64,000 nt of DNA, from the NCBI RefSeq assembly GCF_010233585.1, contig NZ_CP045997.1, positions 5,744,065 through 5,808,064 of the forward strand, given 5' to 3'. A model generated the notes under the pieces. That model was not told the DNA's origin and ran no database searches. It saw nothing but the letters and a program-made list of their open reading frames with translations. The position numbers and the translations under genes were made by a program. Below are positions 8,766-17,041 of the stretch, one piece after another (within the stretch, counting starts at the first letter, position 1; each line of letters starts with the position of its first letter). Source of the DNA: Spirosoma endbachense. Its GTDB lineage: Bacteria > Bacteroidota > Bacteroidia > Cytophagales > Spirosomataceae.

Positions 8766-10463
8766 TCATTCAACAACCTGCCGACGGCCCATCAGTTCCA
8801 GACCATATTTGATCGGGACGGCGAAGGTGATTCGGGTGGCGTCGTCCCGGCTTGTGCTGGCCGAGAAAATTCCAATGGCGTTTCCATCGATATCAAATAC
8901 TGGCCCTCCGCTATTGCCCGACCCTGTTGCATTGACTGTAAGCTGGTAGTAGTCACCAAATTCGCTGTAGTAAGCGGCCGCTTTACCCACAGACTGGCCG
9001 CGCAGAATCTTACCAACGTTGCCGGGTGTGACCGTAACGTCGGGCACTTTAACGATCTGAGGATTGCGGTTCGCAAAGTCAGAGGAATATTCGCCGACAA
9101 ACACATCGGGTGAAATTCCGGGATAGCCCATTACCGTAATGGGTTGGCCAGCGGCAATACCTTTATCAGCGTCGCGCAGTTTTACCGGGCTGAGTGTTTC
9201 AGGAAGATCGATCTTAATGATTGCTACATCATGCTTGTTCGAAACAATGGGCTTGCCCTGGGCCGGGAAACGCTGCTCGTTTTTGTTGAACGTTACGTCG
9301 ATGTAGGTGTTCTCGCCCTCAATAACTTTACCCGACATGGGTTTTCTGCCAAAAAACTGCGTTTCAGAAGGTACCCACCGGAATTCCTGCACGAGGTTCG
9401 GGCTGACTTCCCATCCTTTTGCGCCTTGCACTAACAATACGCCAGGGAAAGCATCTTTGGGGAAATCATAGTAAGAGTTCCAGGCCGCAGCCACATGGCG
9501 ATTCGTCATGATGTGCCCCTGGGGCGACACAACAAATCCAGTTCCGCTGGCACCGGCCATCGCAATTGGTTTGCCAACGGCTACATTTCGCTTCAGGCCC
9601 AGCAGCGGCTCCACCTTACCCGGCGATGTTTCGATATACATGGCCACGTTAACAATGCTGCCATCTCTCTGTTTGACAGGCATATACTCGTGGTAGATAT
9701 CGTCGCCGGTGGGTGTGTACGTCAGTTTATAGCCAAATTCAATGAAAACCACTTTGCTGGTATTGGCCGAAGCGATCTGTTCAGGGGTTAGTCCATTGTC
9801 GGTTTTGACCACCGGAATAACCGGTTTGTTGGTGATGACGATGGTTTTGCGTTCGCCGAATTTATCGCGGAAGGCGTAGCCTAAGCCAGAGAGAAGTACC
9901 AATACAACCGCTACGCTTAGCATCATCGTACGCGTGGTTTGCCGACGCTCGGTCACCATCATCCGCTCCACCGTTTGCTTGCCTAAGCCCACTTTATGTG
10001 GAGCCATCAGATCGGTATCGTTCAATTCATTACCGGCTTCAGCCAGACTAAGCTCCGTTGTTGGTTTGCCCGAAACGGCCATGTCCATAATACGGGTACT
10101 CATCATTAATTCGACCGGACGGGGGTTAAGGTCAAATTGAAAAACAGGTCCACCGTTTCCGAGTTGAATTTCATCGCCGGGTTGAACCACGGCTGATCCA
10201 ATGACCCGACTCTTGTTGACGAAAATTCCATTGCGCGAATTGTTGTCAACCACACTGAAGGATAACGGCTGTTCGGTATCCCGAACCAGTTTGCCGTGCT
10301 CCCGCGATACGGCTGAATCGCGTTCGGGATCAAACCGAACGAGGTTCGTGGCAGCACGACCAAAGGTGAGTTCTGTGTATTTTTTGTAGTCGAACTCTTC
10401 GACCTGATTAGCTTTGGTTCCGGTGAGGTGCCGGATAACGAAACGATCTACTATAGTTGCCAT
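8766..10463 (-). CDS. FHA domain - transmembrane helix - trypsin-like serine protease
   Basis: A 565-residue protein with three parts. Residues about 25-110 form a forkhead-associated domain, which binds phosphothreonine: GR at 36-37, SREHG at 53-57 and NNSRNG at 74-79. One helix (about 178-198) crosses the membrane. Residues about 225-565 form a chymotrypsin/HtrA-like protease with the full triad: His323 in TNRHVAAA, Asp412 in KHDVAIIK and Ser518 in GSGNSGGP. No PDZ domain follows, unlike DegP/DegS. The topology puts the FHA part in the cytoplasm, next to the kinases, and the protease in the periplasm. Its place beside two kinases and a PP2C phosphatase suggests it reads their phosphorylation. 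The ligand and the protein cut are unknown. Confidence 0.92.
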   Translation of the reverse strand: MATIVDRFVIRHLTGTKANQVEEFDYKKYTELTFGRAATNLVRFDPERDSAVSREHGKLVRDTEQPLSFSVVDNNSRNGIFVNKSRVIGSAVVQPGDEIQLGNGGPVFQFDLNPRPVELMMSTRIMDMAVSGKPTTELSLAEAGNELNDTDLMAPHKVGLGKQTVERMMVTERRQTTRTMMLSVAVVLVLLSGLGYAFRDKFGERKTIVITNKPVIPVVKTDNGLTPEQIASANTSKVVFIEFGYKLTYTPTGDDIYHEYMPVKQRDGSIVNVAMYIETSPGKVEPLLGLKRNVAVGKPIAMAGASGTGFVVSPQGHIMTNRHVAAAWNSYYDFPKDAFPGVLLVQGAKGWEVSPNLVQEFRWVPSETQFFGRKPMSGKVIEGENTYIDVTFNKNEQRFPAQGKPIVSNKHDVAIIKIDLPETLSPVKLRDADKGIAAGQPITVMGYPGISPDVFVGEYSSDFANRNPQIVKVPDVTVTPGNVGKILRGQSVGKAAAYYSEFGDYYQLTVNATGSGNSGGPVFDIDGNAIGIFSASTSRDDATRITFAVPIKYGLELMGRRQVVE

Positions 10464-10610
10464 GACGAGTTATGGTAAAGAGTGAAAGAGCGAATGTGTG
10501 AAATTGGTTGCCAGAACGAGGCTGAAAATGAGTGCCGTTTGACTGATACAAAGTTGGCAGGTGAGCCGCTGGCAGGAAATCGGGGAATGCCCTGAATTTA
10601 ATCCCGGAGA

Positions 10611-10642
10611 ACCTATATTTTGCCTCTATAGGAAAACCTATA
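10611..10642. promoter_or_regulatory. Putative regulatory element, copy 2 (upstream of TPR-histidine kinase)
   Basis: It matches 3811-3840, with an identical AGGAAAACCTATA end and a similar left half. Within it CCTATA (10612-10617) and TATAGG (10627-10632) form an inverted repeat. Its centre lies about 70 bases upstream of the transcription start predicted from the -7 element at 10682-10689, a position common for activator sites. This is an inference from two matching sites. Confidence 0.45.
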
Positions 10643-10656
10643 TTTTAGTGTAGATC

Positions 10657-10689
10657 TTTGGTTTTGAGTAATTTATCGGTCTACTTTTG
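10657..10689 (+). promoter_or_regulatory. Predicted promoter of the TPR-histidine kinase
   Basis: TTTG at 10657-10660 and TACTTTTG at 10682-10689, separated by 21 bases, fit the Bacteroidota housekeeping pattern TTTG-N19-21-TAnnTTTG. Transcription would start near 10696, leaving a leader of about 110 bases before the ATG at 10808. Confidence 0.5.
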
Positions 10690-10807
10690 AGGAAATACAA
10701 AAGAGTGAATGAGAGAAAGAGCGAATGAACGCCTGGTATATGACGCGTATTTGGTCAACTCTGAGAGGGATCGTGTTTCACCCATTTGCTCATTAACCCT
10801 TTTACCC

Positions 10808-12877
10808 ATGCGCTATCTTTTGCTCTTCTTTCTGACCAGTACTGTAGCGGTTGCCCAGAATCCGATAATCGATTCATTACGTCGTGAGCTAACCAAATTG
10901 CCAACGGACAGCAACCGGGTGAAAACGTTACACGAACTGGCAACTAATCTTTGGTGGAACGGATACGATTCAATCGCAATCCAGACCCTTCGTCAGGGGA
11001 TGAAGGTGGCCCAGCAGGTGAAGTACCCAACCGGTGAGATCCGTGCCCGGTTGGCGCTGGCCCGCATCGAAGCCGATTACTTATCGGATACGAAATCTGC
11101 ACATGCTCAACTAGATACAGCTCAGCAAATGGCAATAACTATCCATGATTTATCCTTACAGGGGCAAGTGTTTCTTCGGCGGGCTCAACTGTATGAGAAT
11201 ATCATGGACAAACTTCCCGTAGCCAGAACGTTGCTGGATAAAGCGCTTCAGAAGTTCAAGCAGGCACCAGACCGTAAATGGGAGGCCCAGGCTTATAACG
11301 AAATGGCCATCATGAAAATGGGAGAAGGGAATTATGTCGCTGCGATTAATTTCTGGCTTAACGCACAGCGCATTCAGGAATCGATTGGAGACTGGAAAGG
11401 GTTACGGGCTACTTTGCCCAACCTGGGCGCGGTGTATATTAAACTCAATCGGTATACAGAAGCAATGGCCTGTTTTACCGAAGCCGAAAAGGTAGCTGAC
11501 CGGTTGAACGACACCATGATCCGGACATTTATTCTGAGCCGGAAAGGGGAGATTTTTGAGAAAAAAGGAGAGTATGCCACAGCCCTGCCCTTATACCTAC
11601 AGCAGGTAAAGGCGTATTCGAACCCGTATCTGCCCGGCAATCTGGCCAGAGCCTATGGAGCCGTTGGGCGGATGTATATTCAGCTGAACCAATACGACAA
11701 AGCGCTTCACTACACAAAATTATCGCAGGATACCTACCGAAAAACGGTCGAAAAAACGCAGGAAGCGATGGAACATAATGCGCAGGCCAACTTCGGGAAA
11801 ATTTATCTGGCACTGAAGCAGTACGATCGCACGGTTTCCTCCGCCCGGGAGGGACTGGCATGGACAGAAAATGTCCGCGAAATGCGCCCTGAACGAACCG
11901 AATACCTGCGTCAGTTGTCGGACGCCTACGACCACCTGAAGCAGCCAGCCAAAGCACTTTATTACTTTAAACGTTACAAAGCAGAAGCTGACACTATGCT
12001 CAATGAAGAGGCTATGCAAAAGGCGACGGTTGCCAGCATGACATTTGATTTTGAGAAAAAACAGCAGGTTGTCCGGCTACAACAGGCTCGTCAGCAGGCG
12101 CGGATTCAATTGCTGGAAAACGATAATCTGGAAAAAACCAGAAATTTCCTGATTGTTTTGCTGCTGCTTAGTGCTGGCATACTGGGTTTTGTGTTCTGGA
12201 ATAATCGGCGGTTACGGACCAGAAATGAGGAGTTGTCGCGGAAGAATGCCGAAATCGAAGCGGCTTTGTATAGGGGACAGACGATTGAACGAAAACGGGT
12301 CGCGAGCGAATTGCACGACAGCGTGGCCTCTAAAGTGTCGGCATTGAAATGGCGGTTCGAAGCGTTCGATACATCGCAGTTTGATACGGATCAGCATCGC
12401 GAACACGCTCGTCTGCTGGAGCATATGGGCGAAGTGTATGACGATATTCGGGCCATTTCTCATAATCTGATGCCCGAAATTCTGGAGAAACAGGGACTTC
12501 AGGCGGCCCTGATCAAACTCACCGATACGCTTAACGTACAGAATAGAACCCGGTTTTTGATTGAAGTAGAGAAATCGGGAGAAGACGTACGGGGTAAAAC
12601 CGCTTATGAACTTTATGCGATCACCCTCGAACTGGTCAATAACATACTGAAACATGCCCGAGCGCGGCAGGCCGATATTTCCTTATTTCGGCAAAATGGC
12701 TTTCTGGCACTTACGGTTCAGGACGATGGGCAGGGTTTTAGTCTGGAAAATCAGAAGGACGGTATTGGTCTCCAGAACATTCAGTCCCGGCTGGAGCGGC
12801 TGGGCGGAACCTATCTGATCTCCAATCGGGATCAGGGTGGTACGCTGGTCAATGTACAGATTCCGATGGCTGGATAG
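10808..12877 (+). CDS. TPR-containing sensor histidine kinase (HisKA_3 / NarX-like class)
   Basis: A 689-residue protein starting at 10808, where MRYLLLFFLTSTVAVAQ makes a clear signal peptide; the frame extends upstream to 10709 but without one. The periplasmic half (about 30-420) is a row of tetratricopeptide repeats. A membrane helix follows (NFLIVLLLLSAGILGFVFW), then a coiled coil and a kinase core: ELHDSVASK with phospho-acceptor His503, N-box NNILKHA near 611, DDGQGF near 640 and GIGLQNI near 652. This class partners LuxR/NarL-type response regulators. No such gene is adjacent, but one lies at 16074-16727 and is a reasonable partner by inference. It is divergent from the FHA-protease gene. 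Confidence 0.93.
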   Translation: MRYLLLFFLTSTVAVAQNPIIDSLRRELTKLPTDSNRVKTLHELATNLWWNGYDSIAIQTLRQGMKVAQQVKYPTGEIRARLALARIEADYLSDTKSAHAQLDTAQQMAITIHDLSLQGQVFLRRAQLYENIMDKLPVARTLLDKALQKFKQAPDRKWEAQAYNEMAIMKMGEGNYVAAINFWLNAQRIQESIGDWKGLRATLPNLGAVYIKLNRYTEAMACFTEAEKVADRLNDTMIRTFILSRKGEIFEKKGEYATALPLYLQQVKAYSNPYLPGNLARAYGAVGRMYIQLNQYDKALHYTKLSQDTYRKTVEKTQEAMEHNAQANFGKIYLALKQYDRTVSSAREGLAWTENVREMRPERTEYLRQLSDAYDHLKQPAKALYYFKRYKAEADTMLNEEAMQKATVASMTFDFEKKQQVVRLQQARQQARIQLLENDNLEKTRNFLIVLLLLSAGILGFVFWNNRRLRTRNEELSRKNAEIEAALYRGQTIERKRVASELHDSVASKVSALKWRFEAFDTSQFDTDQHREHARLLEHMGEVYDDIRAISHNLMPEILEKQGLQAALIKLTDTLNVQNRTRFLIEVEKSGEDVRGKTAYELYAITLELVNNILKHARARQADISLFRQNGFLALTVQDDGQGFSLENQKDGIGLQNIQSRLERLGGTYLISNRDQGGTLVNVQIPMAG

Positions 12878-13180
12878 CCTGGTAGCGATAGGATGGGTGA
12901 GTGAGGTCAGGTTCTTCAACCTGACCTTCGTGGGTTGCCAAACCGTATCTGGCTTGAACGACGAGGTTTTAAGAATCGCCACGGCGAATCGTCGCATCGG
13001 CGAACCGTCCTCGCTGTGTCGGTTTCTCAAAACCGACACCACATCACTGCATCGACTACTTTGCAGAAGAATTCAGGAATCATTCCAGGGATGTGAGTAA
13101 ATACGTACTAATTGCACCTTGTAGCCTGTATGGCAAGCGTCAAGCAAAAAGATCTAAAGGGCAGCAATCAAATCCATTTT
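12878..13180. other. Intergenic region filled by a REP-like element
   Basis: Most of this 303-base gap is the composite hairpin element at 12904-13039. I see no gene. Frames that cross it on both strands encode repeat-derived peptides (for example VSVLRNRH) and are not counted as genes. Confidence 0.6.
12904..13039 (+). repeat. REP-like composite hairpin element, copy A
   Basis: Two hairpins flank a core of about 90 bases. The first is AGGTCAGGTT-CTTC-AACCTGACCT (12904-12927). The second is GTGTCGGTTT-CTCA-AAACCGACAC (13016-13039). The core includes GAACGACGAGG and AATCGCCACGGC, which recur in copy B at 23661-23784. Copy C at 62864-62978 is the same element in the opposite orientation. It lies just after the histidine kinase stop codon and could also act as a transcript end. 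Confidence 0.8.
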
Positions 13181-14119
13181 ATGAAAGTCAGCTATTTATT
13201 GATTTGTCTCTTCTTATTCCTCTTCTCAATTAACGGTCAGGGGCAGGAACTAGCAACGTCTAAATCGTTAGAAGGCAGATGGGATATTGTGGTTGACATG
13301 GCCGGTAAACGATCACCGGCCTGGTTGGAAATAAGGCATTCAGGAAATCACACACTCGTTGGGCGGGTGATGTTCCTGTTTGGCAGTGCCCGGCCCATTG
13401 CAAAGATTAACTATACCAATGGGAAGTTTGACTTCTCGGTCCCGCCCCAGTGGGATAAGGGCGACGTCGACCTTCAGTTTGAAGGGACCGTTAGCGCCGA
13501 CTCCCTGACCGGAACCGTTAAATACGTCGATAATAAGGTGTATACGTGGACAGGTGGCAGAGCCCCTGCTCTTCGGAGAAATAAAGCTCCTCAATGGGGT
13601 AGTCCGCTACAGCTAATCAATGGAAAAGATACGCAGGGCTGGCATACAGCCACTCAAAATCAATGGGTTGTAGAGGCCGGTGTGTTAAAAAGCCCAAAAC
13701 CGGGTGCCAACCTGATTACCGATAAAGTATTCACTGATTTTAAATTGCATGCCGAGTTTCGTTACCCCAAAGGAGGGAATAGCGGGATATACCTTCGGGG
13801 ACGCTATGAAGTACAGCTAACTGACAGTAAAGGATTAGAGCCGCTTGACGATCAATTTAGCGGTGTTTATGGCCTTTTGTCACCCAATGAAATGGTCGCC
13901 AAAGATGCTGGCGAATGGCAATCCATTGACATTACCCTCATTGGACGAAGAGTAACCATAGTAGCCAATGGCATTCCTGTAATCACAGACCAGGTGATTC
14001 CCGGTATTACGGGCGGTGCACTGGATAGTCGGGAAGGGGAGCCCGGTCCTATCATGCTACAGGGTGACCACGAGCCTATCGAATTTCGAAATATTTCGAT
14101 AATCCCGGTTAAACCGTAG
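13181..14119 (+). CDS. Secreted DUF1080 (3-keto-disaccharide hydrolase-like) protein
   Basis: A 312-residue secreted protein. The ATG at 13181 opens a signal peptide (MKVSYLLICLFLFLFSINGQ); the frame upstream to 13112 adds an unlikely charged extension. Residues about 25-130 form a lipocalin-like or small beta domain beginning LEGRWDIVVDM. Residues about 155-310 match the DUF1080 family, a concanavalin-like sandwich with the marks GWHTATQNQW, HAEFRYPKGGNSGIYLRGRYEVQ and EFRNISIIPV. Members of the family are described as 3-keto-glycoside hydrolases in sugar degradation; the exact substrate here is unknown. It stands alone, with no sugar-uptake genes beside it, after a REP-like element. Confidence 0.88.
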   Translation: MKVSYLLICLFLFLFSINGQGQELATSKSLEGRWDIVVDMAGKRSPAWLEIRHSGNHTLVGRVMFLFGSARPIAKINYTNGKFDFSVPPQWDKGDVDLQFEGTVSADSLTGTVKYVDNKVYTWTGGRAPALRRNKAPQWGSPLQLINGKDTQGWHTATQNQWVVEAGVLKSPKPGANLITDKVFTDFKLHAEFRYPKGGNSGIYLRGRYEVQLTDSKGLEPLDDQFSGVYGLLSPNEMVAKDAGEWQSIDITLIGRRVTIVANGIPVITDQVIPGITGGALDSREGEPGPIMLQGDHEPIEFRNISIIPVKP

Positions 14120-14609
14120 CTGCTTGAGACTTTTGACCCTTGTCTAAAGAGGGCATTTATATGAACCTATAGGCTGCTCTCGTAGTCAACACTTGCTCGG
14201 CATTGGTGTTCCCATCCTGCTGGCACCTCGCTAAATACACAATTAACACTAACCTCCATTCTTCACGTAAACTAGTGGTCGGTCCATTTAAACCTATAAG
14301 CCGGGCCGCCGATGCGGTTTTTGATACCTTATAGGTTTGTAATCAAATACCATTGAATACGATGGTATGGAAGTAGCATCATTGCCATGACCTAATCAAT
14401 TTCTATCTTCAGAAATAGCAAGCAACCTTACAGAAATATGGCATTGGACTCTTTTGTAAAGCAGAATAAATATAGGTAAAAGTAATTTTTATTGTATTAT
14501 TAAAAGAATTTACTAAAATTTATAGAATTATAGTATACTATTTTGACAAATAAAAATATTTAATTATATCCTTATCAAAATATATTTGATAGAATAAATA
14601 TCCAATCTT
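14120..14609. other. AT-rich intergenic region with degenerate MITE-like copy
   Basis: This 490-base gap holds a diverged copy of the 100-base palindromic element (14274 to about 14376) and, from about 14440 to 14609, a very AT-rich stretch with runs such as AAAAGTAATTTTTATTG. I see no gene. The AT-rich part is directly upstream of the small barrel-like gene and may hold its promoter; the composition suggests transferred DNA. Confidence 0.6.
14274..14376 (+). repeat. MITE-like palindromic element, diverged copy R3
   Basis: It shares its layout with 17830-17926 and 52403-52505. A left end AGTGGTCGGTCCATTT is followed by AAACCTATAAG, a 15-base GC-rich insertion (14301-14315), GGTTTTTG, then CCTTATAGGTTTGTAATCAA and a degraded right end near TGGAAGTAG. 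The insertion splits one arm of the inner inverted repeat, so the perfect hairpin of copy R1 is broken here. Confidence 0.65.
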
Positions 14610-15182
14610 ATGTACAATTTCAGTACGAAATTCAAAACGATAGTATTGATGAGCTTTTTTTTTATAGCAAAAAATGCTCAGGCCCAAAGTAGTATTGTTA
14701 ATAAGCAACATAACTACTGGCTTAGTCTTGGGTTAGGAAAAGCAGAATTTCCAAGTGCTATGGTTGCTTTAGGTTTCGAACCTAAGCACAGAAGTGCTAT
14801 TATAATAGCTCGATACTCAGTAAGCGGTGAAATAGCACAACCAGTAGAGCCAGGTATTAAGATCAATGAGCTGGGAATACTCTACGGGATAAAACTTGGC
14901 AAATTCCGTTTTTCGACCGGTTTAAGTACTGTATGGGGTAATGAGAGAGGTATCTACCTATATACAGACCTTGATCCTCTATGGGGTACTGGAGCGAATT
15001 ATCAATATCTCGGATATACAACTGTTGGGATACCTGGAGAAATTCGATTCATAACATCCGCCAAACATGTAGGAATAGGTATAACTGCTTTTGGAAACCT
15101 AAATGAACACCGATCGTTCATCGGAGTAAACCTGGCATTATATGTTGGGAAAATGAAATCTACTGGTCTGCCCAGTGACTGA
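14610..15182 (+). CDS. Small secreted protein, possibly an outer-membrane barrel
   Basis: A 190-residue protein with a signal peptide (TIVLMSFFFIAKNAQAQ) after a short basic start. The mature part has alternating strands with many glycines and aromatics (YWLSLGLGKAEF, ELGILYGIKLGKFRFSTGL, GIGITAFGNL, GVNLALYVGK), which fits a small outer-membrane barrel. I recognise no family. Codons end in A or T more often than in neighbouring genes, and the upstream 170 bases are strongly AT-rich, so it may have been acquired by transfer. It is followed by an inverted repeat at 15214-15284 that could end its transcript. Confidence 0.65.
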   Translation: MYNFSTKFKTIVLMSFFFIAKNAQAQSSIVNKQHNYWLSLGLGKAEFPSAMVALGFEPKHRSAIIIARYSVSGEIAQPVEPGIKINELGILYGIKLGKFRFSTGLSTVWGNERGIYLYTDLDPLWGTGANYQYLGYTTVGIPGEIRFITSAKHVGIGITAFGNLNEHRSFIGVNLALYVGKMKSTGLPSD

Positions 15183-15213
15183 CTTTAACAGTTGCTTATA
15201 AAGCAGGAGACTG

Positions 15214-15284
15214 CTCGCTAAACTGTGTTACGGTTGGATAAAGTGCTAAAACCATTATTGTCGCCTGTGACGCAGTTTAGCGAG
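15214..15284 (+). repeat. Imperfect 18-base inverted repeat
   Basis: The arms CTCGCTAAACTGTGTTAC (15214-15231) and GTGACGCAGTTTAGCGAG (15267-15284) pair with two mismatches around a 35-base loop. It lies just beyond the stop of the small barrel-like gene and may be its terminator or a small mobile repeat. The sequence CTGTTTAGCGAG recurs at about 23624-23635. Confidence 0.6.
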
Positions 15285-15387
15285 TTTCCTCTTTAAATTT
15301 CTGTTTTACCGTTGAACGTAATCTTCTTCTGTCTTTTTGTGAATATAGCCTAGAGCCTTTGTGGTACAGGCAGTTACGCGTTTTGTC

Positions 15388-15975
15388 TTATGCCTGAAGC
15401 GTATTGTTGACCTGGAATCTATTCGTAATCCAAAGCAGGAAAACGGCGTCGAAAACTAACGTAAAAGGAATTACGGATAGATTCTTGAAGAATAATAATA
15501 TCGTCCATTCGGATGCAGAATTGGACAGAATACCGCCTTTTTTTAAGGTGAGGTATAAACAGGTTTCGTAAGCTAATAAATCAATTAAATAATTTAAAGT
15601 CCAGGCGATCAGCAAAAAAGCAATCAGGTTTAGCAAGATGGAAAACCACTGTTTTTTTACTTTTTGACTGGCGATGAGCCAATTCTGTTTACGGTTTTCC
15701 TGTTGGGTAATTAAGTGCTTGATACGCAAAACTCCTTTTTTGACATTCGCCAAACCGAGTACGTATAAGAACAAAATTACCCGAGCCGATTCAATAATGA
15801 CTTCCAGAGTAATATTTAGGAAAGTAGATATTTCGCCAAATCCACCAAGCTGGATAACCCGACCAAATGCCGCAATGAGGCCAAGACCGGCCAATACCGC
15901 AAAATTCTTTTTAAAGAAGTAGAGGGTGCTGTATAGCCAGTTGAATTGGCTGAAAAGAGTAGATGAGGCATTCAT
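15388..15975 (-). CDS. Hypothetical integral membrane protein
   Basis: A 195-residue protein with about four hydrophobic helices: FFKKNFAVLAGLGLIAAF near 21-38, IILESARVILFLYVLGL-like residues near 60-77, WFSILLNLIAFLLIAWTL near 109-126, and IPFTLVFDAVFLLWI near 170-184. A basic loop (KKGVLRIKHLITQQENRKQ) lies between the second and third. I recognise no family and no catalytic motif. It would sit in the inner membrane. It stands alone between an AT-rich insert and a response regulator gene on the same strand. Confidence 0.65.
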   Translation of the reverse strand: MNASSTLFSQFNWLYSTLYFFKKNFAVLAGLGLIAAFGRVIQLGGFGEISTFLNITLEVIIESARVILFLYVLGLANVKKGVLRIKHLITQQENRKQNWLIASQKVKKQWFSILLNLIAFLLIAWTLNYLIDLLAYETCLYLTLKKGGILSNSASEWTILLFFKNLSVIPFTLVFDAVFLLWITNRFQVNNTLQA

Positions 15976-16073
15976 AGGAGTGACCGAATTTGTTAAAAAT
16001 GATGATTCGTATGTGCGTTTTTAGCAGGCTAAACGTTTACCCGACAGACCTTACTCTACGGAATGGATTCTTC

Positions 16074-16727
16074 TCACAAAATCCCGTGCTTAAGGGCGTA
16101 CTTGATGATACCGATTGAATTTTTGACGCCTAGTTTGCGAAGGATGTTGTGGCGATGGGTCTCTACGGTGCCAGGGCTGATAAACAACGTATCGGCAATG
16201 GCATTGGTGGAGAGTTCCTGCGCAACGAGTCGGATGATTTCAATTTCGCGGTCGGTGAGCGGGGTAAGTAGGGCAGGTGCTTCGTCGGTTGGGCGAATTG
16301 GCTCTACAGGTAAGGCTACCAACTGGGTCATAACCGATTCAGAAAAGTATTTTTCGCCCCTTGCAATCGTACGAAGGGCTTTTTCAAGTTCGGCTTTACC
16401 GGCTTTTTTCATGACGTAACCCGAAATGCCAGCCCGAAAAGCCTCCCGAATATTATCCGCATCTTCGGAAACGGTTAACATCAGAATCTTAAGGTTCGGG
16501 AAAAGCTGCCGAACTTTTAGCGTCAGATTGATGCCATTCAGGTCGGGCATATCCATATCGGTCAACAGGATATCAACGTCATTTACGTGCAAAAAATCAA
16601 CCACTTTCCGGCTGTCAATCAGCGTGCCTACGACCTCTACGCCCTCGATGCGGCTCAATAAAAGTGATAGGCTATCTAAAATAATTTCGTGATCGTCCGT
16701 TAATAGGACACGGATTGAGGATGGCAT
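16074..16727 (-). CDS. NarL/LuxR-family response regulator
   Basis: A 217-residue two-domain regulator. The receiver domain has the acidic pair Asp11-Asp12, phospho-acceptor Asp57 in ILLTDMDMPD, Thr85 in MLTVSE and Lys107 in GYVMKKAG. The C-terminal LuxR-type helix-turn-helix begins PLTDREIEIIRLVAQ and includes ISPGTVETHRHNILRKLGV, which contacts DNA. Such regulators are phosphorylated by HisKA_3 kinases. The nearest one in the window is the TPR-kinase at 10808-12877, about 3 kb away on the opposite strand. The pairing is inferred from class and distance only. Its target promoters are unknown. Confidence 0.94.
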   Translation of the reverse strand: MPSSIRVLLTDDHEIILDSLSLLLSRIEGVEVVGTLIDSRKVVDFLHVNDVDILLTDMDMPDLNGINLTLKVRQLFPNLKILMLTVSEDADNIREAFRAGISGYVMKKAGKAELEKALRTIARGEKYFSESVMTQLVALPVEPIRPTDEAPALLTPLTDREIEIIRLVAQELSTNAIADTLFISPGTVETHRHNILRKLGVKNSIGIIKYALKHGIL

Positions 16728-17041
16728 GGTCAGTACGAGGTAGGTTGGGGCTCTTAGCCAAATATACTATACGTTTAGACTTGATGGTCAATAATTTGTC
16801 ATTCAACTGGAATGATAATGTACAGAAAATAGCCCTTGCCGATACAGCGCGATAAATAACCGATGTGGATAGCTGTTTCAACCAGTTTTCTGCGACGATC
16901 GGCCACATCGGAGGGAAATCGACTTGCCTGATAATAATGCCATTGAATCAGACCCGTTAAACTTTTATGCTACTTATAAAGTCAATAGAATAAAGCTACT
17001 TACTGTTGATTTTGTAGGTGGCCAACTAAAACGACTCCGTT
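16728..17041. other. Divergent intergenic region between response regulator and M48 protease
   Basis: A 314-base gap that should hold promoters for both divergent genes. It contains the inverted repeat CCGATGTGG (16860-16868) and CCACATCGG (16903-16911), whose arms are perfect and 34 bases apart. No gene or firm promoter is visible. Confidence 0.45.

Larger units (their letters stand above)
10464..10807. other. Divergent intergenic region between FHA-protease and TPR-histidine kinase
   Basis: This 344-base region separates two divergent genes. It holds the element at 10611-10642, in which the 12-mer AACCTATATTTT occurs twice (10610-10621 and 10635-10646, 25 bases apart), and a plausible Bacteroidota promoter at 10657-10689. 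I see no coding sequence in the remainder. Confidence 0.6.

Noticed and set aside
4629..10463. Type VI secretion regulatory module (PpkA/PppA/Fha)
   Set aside because: Kinase, phosphatase and FHA parts are present, but no sheath, baseplate, Hcp, VgrG or ClpV gene is in the window, and the FHA protein is fused to a protease.
12683..13100. Open frames on both strands across REP-like copy A
   Set aside because: They run through repeat hairpins and the 3' end of the kinase gene, encode repeat peptides such as VSVLRNRH and NDEVLRIATA, and have no start context or family match.
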